Origin: Proteobacteria bacterium UBA1847
GTDB taxonomy: Bacteria > Pseudomonadota > Gammaproteobacteria > Steroidobacterales > Woeseiaceae
NCBI GenBank assembly: GCA_002338605.1
Contig: DDIP01000186.1
Span: 1 to 21,507 of the forward strand
DNA length: 21,507 nt
Direction of reading: 5' to 3'
Under the pieces are notes generated by a model. It did not search any database, was not told the origin of the DNA, and saw only the letters and a program-made list of their open reading frames with translations. The position numbers and the translations under genes are program-made. This document shows, piece by piece, positions 19,396 to 21,507 of this stretch (positions are counted from its first letter, which is position 1; each line of letters opens with the position of its first letter).

Positions 19396-21507
19396 TTATT
19401 GATTCTTCTTCAGCAAATCGACGAAGCGAGGGTTTTGCCGTATCCCCTTGAGTATAGGCTCTGCCTCCAGCATCGCCAGCGGGTAGCCACTTTCGACGGC
19501 GACCTCAAGAGAGGCGATAGCGGCTGCTGTGTCGCCGCCTTTGAGCTTCACGATCGCGTCGAAATAATGAGAGTAGGGGTCGGCAGGATCGATCTCCACG
19601 CCGCGGGCGGCATAAACTGCCGCCTCGTCCGGGTCACCGGTCATTGCCAGGGACCAGGCGAGGTACATCATTGCCTCGGTGTCCTTCTGATTAACGCCGA
19701 GCCGTTGTCTCGACAGTTCGATCGTCTTTTCATAAGCGTGGCTCGCCTCGTCAAGTTCACCGTCAAAATACAAGGCGTCGGCAATTCCTATCCAGCTGCT
19801 ACCGGAATTTGGTGCGAGTTCGACAGCGCGACGCTGTGCATCGACAGCCTCGGAGAAATTACCAAGATAGTAGTTCGCAACGCCGAGGTTGCCGCGAAAA
19901 GTTGCGTTGTCCTCGATCGCGATGGACTGCTGCAGAACTTTTCGCGCCGCGGCAAAGTTGCCTGTCATCATGTTCGCACTGGCGAGATTGCCCAGTGTGA
20001 CAAAGTTACTCGGATCGAGATAAACCACTTTTCGATATTCCGCGATCGCCTCGCGATAGCGCCCCATGCCAAAGTACATGTTGCCGAGCGTGTTAATCGA
20101 TCGCCAGTCGCCAGGCCGCAGTTCGATAACGCGGCGCATCAGGCGTTCGGCCTCGTCGAATTCCTGATCGCGGCGGCGTATCAGGGCTATACCCTGCAAT
20201 GCAGATGCGTCCTGCTCGTCAATCTCGAGGGCCCGCCGGAACATGTTCTCGGCTTCCTGATGTCGACCGGTAAGGAAGTACAGGCGGGCAACGGCGTTGA
20301 TGACAATCGGTAGCCGCGGTGCAACCGCCATCGCCTGGGCGCAGGCGTTTTCGGCCAGCGCGATGTGGTCTGTATCGCTTTGCAAACTGTAAAGGTGTGT
20401 GAACGCCAAACAACGTCCAGCGTGCGCTGCAGGATACTTGTCGTCCAGCTCGAGAGCCTGGTCAAAGTACGCTGTACCTTCTGCAATGTTAGCAACGGAC
20501 GGTGGCCGACGTAGCGCCTCGCGCCCCAGCTGGAACAGGTAGTACGCATCCCGGGTCGGCGCACTGGCGTAATAGTCTTCGATATAGATAGTCGACGGAT
20601 CGACCGCGAGCTTAAGGTTGGCAACAACGAGGCTGGTCAATTCCTTTTGCATGTCGTAGACATCGGCGATATCAAGTTCGAAGCTTCGTGAGAAAACATG
20701 AAACCCTGTTTCCGTGTCGATAAGCTGTACCACGACGCGAAGCGTGTCGCCGAATATGCGAACGCTGCCTTCAATGTAGTTGGCGACACGCAAGCGACGA
20801 CGGACAACATCGGAGGATGCATTCGGCGGCATTGACCACGCATCGCCGCGAGCTGACACGGACAGCCCGGGAATGCGTGCGAGCCCATCCAGGATGTCTT
20901 CACTTAAGCCGTCGCTGAAGGCTTGCGCTTTCTCATCTCCATCGAGATTGAGAAGTTTGAGTACAGCGAGCGAATTATCGACGACGGGAATCGGCTCAGG
21001 TTCAGCATTCTCGACGTTGACGAGCACCCCCGATGATTGCACGACCTCAAAGCCGACCGTTGCTTGATACACAGCGGCGCCGCTCGCGGCGAGGCCATAG
21101 GCAATGAGAATCGCGAGGTAATTTCGTTCAAGCCCCTTGAATAAACCACCGGAGTGCTGACCGCGGTCTTCCTCAATACGCCCCTCGGCAAACTCGAGAA
21201 ACCAGGCCAGCAACAGCAGCAACGGAAAGCCGCCGATGACCACGAAAGTGACAAACTGTTTCGACCAGTCGGGCAGACCGATGTCATAGAATGTCGCATC
21301 GGCAACCTGGATAAGCAGCCAGCCAGCAACAAGATAGGCTGCAGCGGCCTGCACGACGCCGTGCCGGAGCAACGTATGCCAGACGCCGCCCTCATCGTCG
21401 GTTGTATCGGGAACGACGTGGTTCCCAGCTTGAGATGGCGCCTCGGCTGCAGTGACGTCGACCAGCAGCCGATAGCCGCGCTTCGGCAGCGTCTGGATAT
21501 AGCGTGG
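19396..21507 (-). CDS. CadC-like winged-helix/membrane/TPR regulator (5' end outside window)
   Basis: The frame is open to the window edge; 703 residues are visible. The first residues, PRYIQTLPKRGYRLLVDV, are the end of an OmpR/CadC-type winged helix, so a DNA-binding domain lies upstream. Three hydrophobic segments follow (about 52-70, 85-105, 130-152). Next is a FlgO/TolB-like module often seen in CadC-TPR and adenylate-cyclase-type proteins (about 179-295, QAFSDGLSEDILDGLARIPGLSVSAR, YIEGSVRIFGDTLRVVVQLIDTETG). At least eight TPR-like repeats occupy about 325-695. The protein is probably membrane-bound and carries its TPRs on one side as a partner- or substrate-binding scaffold. Its ligand is unknown. 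The secreted-protein gene follows it by 14 bases. Confidence 0.88.
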   Translation of the reverse strand, partial: PRYIQTLPKRGYRLLVDVTAAEAPSQAGNHVVPDTTDDEGGVWHTLLRHGVVQAAAAYLVAGWLLIQVADATFYDIGLPDWSKQFVTFVVIGGFPLLLLLAWFLEFAEGRIEEDRGQHSGGLFKGLERNYLAILIAYGLAASGAAVYQATVGFEVVQSSGVLVNVENAEPEPIPVVDNSLAVLKLLNLDGDEKAQAFSDGLSEDILDGLARIPGLSVSARGDAWSMPPNASSDVVRRRLRVANYIEGSVRIFGDTLRVVVQLIDTETGFHVFSRSFELDIADVYDMQKELTSLVVANLKLAVDPSTIYIEDYYASAPTRDAYYLFQLGREALRRPPSVANIAEGTAYFDQALELDDKYPAAHAGRCLAFTHLYSLQSDTDHIALAENACAQAMAVAPRLPIVINAVARLYFLTGRHQEAENMFRRALEIDEQDASALQGIALIRRRDQEFDEAERLMRRVIELRPGDWRSINTLGNMYFGMGRYREAIAEYRKVVYLDPSNFVTLGNLASANMMTGNFAAARKVLQQSIAIEDNATFRGNLGVANYYLGNFSEAVDAQRRAVELAPNSGSSWIGIADALYFDGELDEASHAYEKTIELSRQRLGVNQKDTEAMMYLAWSLAMTGDPDEAAVYAARGVEIDPADPYSHYFDAIVKLKGGDTAAAIASLEVAVESGYPLAMLEAEPILKGIRQNPRFVDLLKKNQ

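Noticed and set aside
19399..20313. A 304-codon plus-strand open frame opposite the TPR region
   Set aside because: The TPR protein on the minus strand is clear and extends through the same bases; the plus-strand product has no recognisable domain.

Overview
The window reads as one ordinary chromosomal stretch of a free-living, GC-rich (roughly 55-60% by eye) gammaproteobacterium. The evidence is the gene content: trpB-trpA, an asmA/mutY/yggX cluster, an egtB-egtD pair, a GGDEF/EAL signalling protein, a CadC-like TPR regulator and an Lrp/ald pair. A marine Woeseia- or Chromatiales-like lineage would fit, but that is a guess from gene style and not from a marker gene. Coding density is very high, with no rRNA, tRNA, CRISPR array, phage gene or recognisable transposase. 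No gene-free stretch exceeds 300 bases; the longest is the repeat-bearing gap at 18273-18496.

Layout, left to right. (1) 1-1543 (+): the 3' part of trpB, overlapping trpA. (2) 1548-3656 (-): a pseudo-receiver/PAS/GGDEF/EAL protein, convergent with trpA. (3) 3816-5872 (+): a cassette of ECF sigma factor, one-pass putative anti-sigma factor and secreted DUF4097-type repeat protein, closed by an intrinsic terminator. (4) 5973-9873 (+): asmA-like gene, periplasmic SRPBCC protein, mutY and yggX; the last three genes each overlap the preceding gene. (5) 12611-9874 (-): Lrp-type regulator, then egtB and egtD for ergothioneine synthesis. (6) 12754-13875 (+): alanine dehydrogenase, divergent from the Lrp gene, followed by two tandem hairpins. 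(7) 18272-13940 (-): a tightly overlapped operon of PucR-type regulator, AlsS-like ThDP enzyme and aldehyde dehydrogenase. (8) 18252-18392: a cluster of REP-like inverted repeats plus a separate 19-bp palindrome. (9) 18497-18811 (+): a small YCII-type protein. (10) 21507-18860 (-): a CadC-like winged-helix/membrane/TPR protein cut by the window edge, followed by a secreted protein of unknown function.

How the genes fit together. MutY (Fe-S repair glycosylase), YggX (iron handling, protection of Fe-S enzymes) and ergothioneine synthesis all concern oxidative damage and lie next to each other in two convergent units. The sigma/anti-sigma/DUF4097 cassette looks like a self-contained envelope-sensing unit. 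The PucR operon looks like a 2-oxoacid-to-aldehyde-to-acid route or an acetolactate-type carboligation coupled to aldehyde oxidation; its substrate cannot be read from the sequence.

The best candidates for something not well described are the sigma/anti-sigma/DUF4097 cassette, the PucR/ThDP/ALDH operon whose annotated N-terminus lies inside a REP-like repeat, and the repeat cluster itself.
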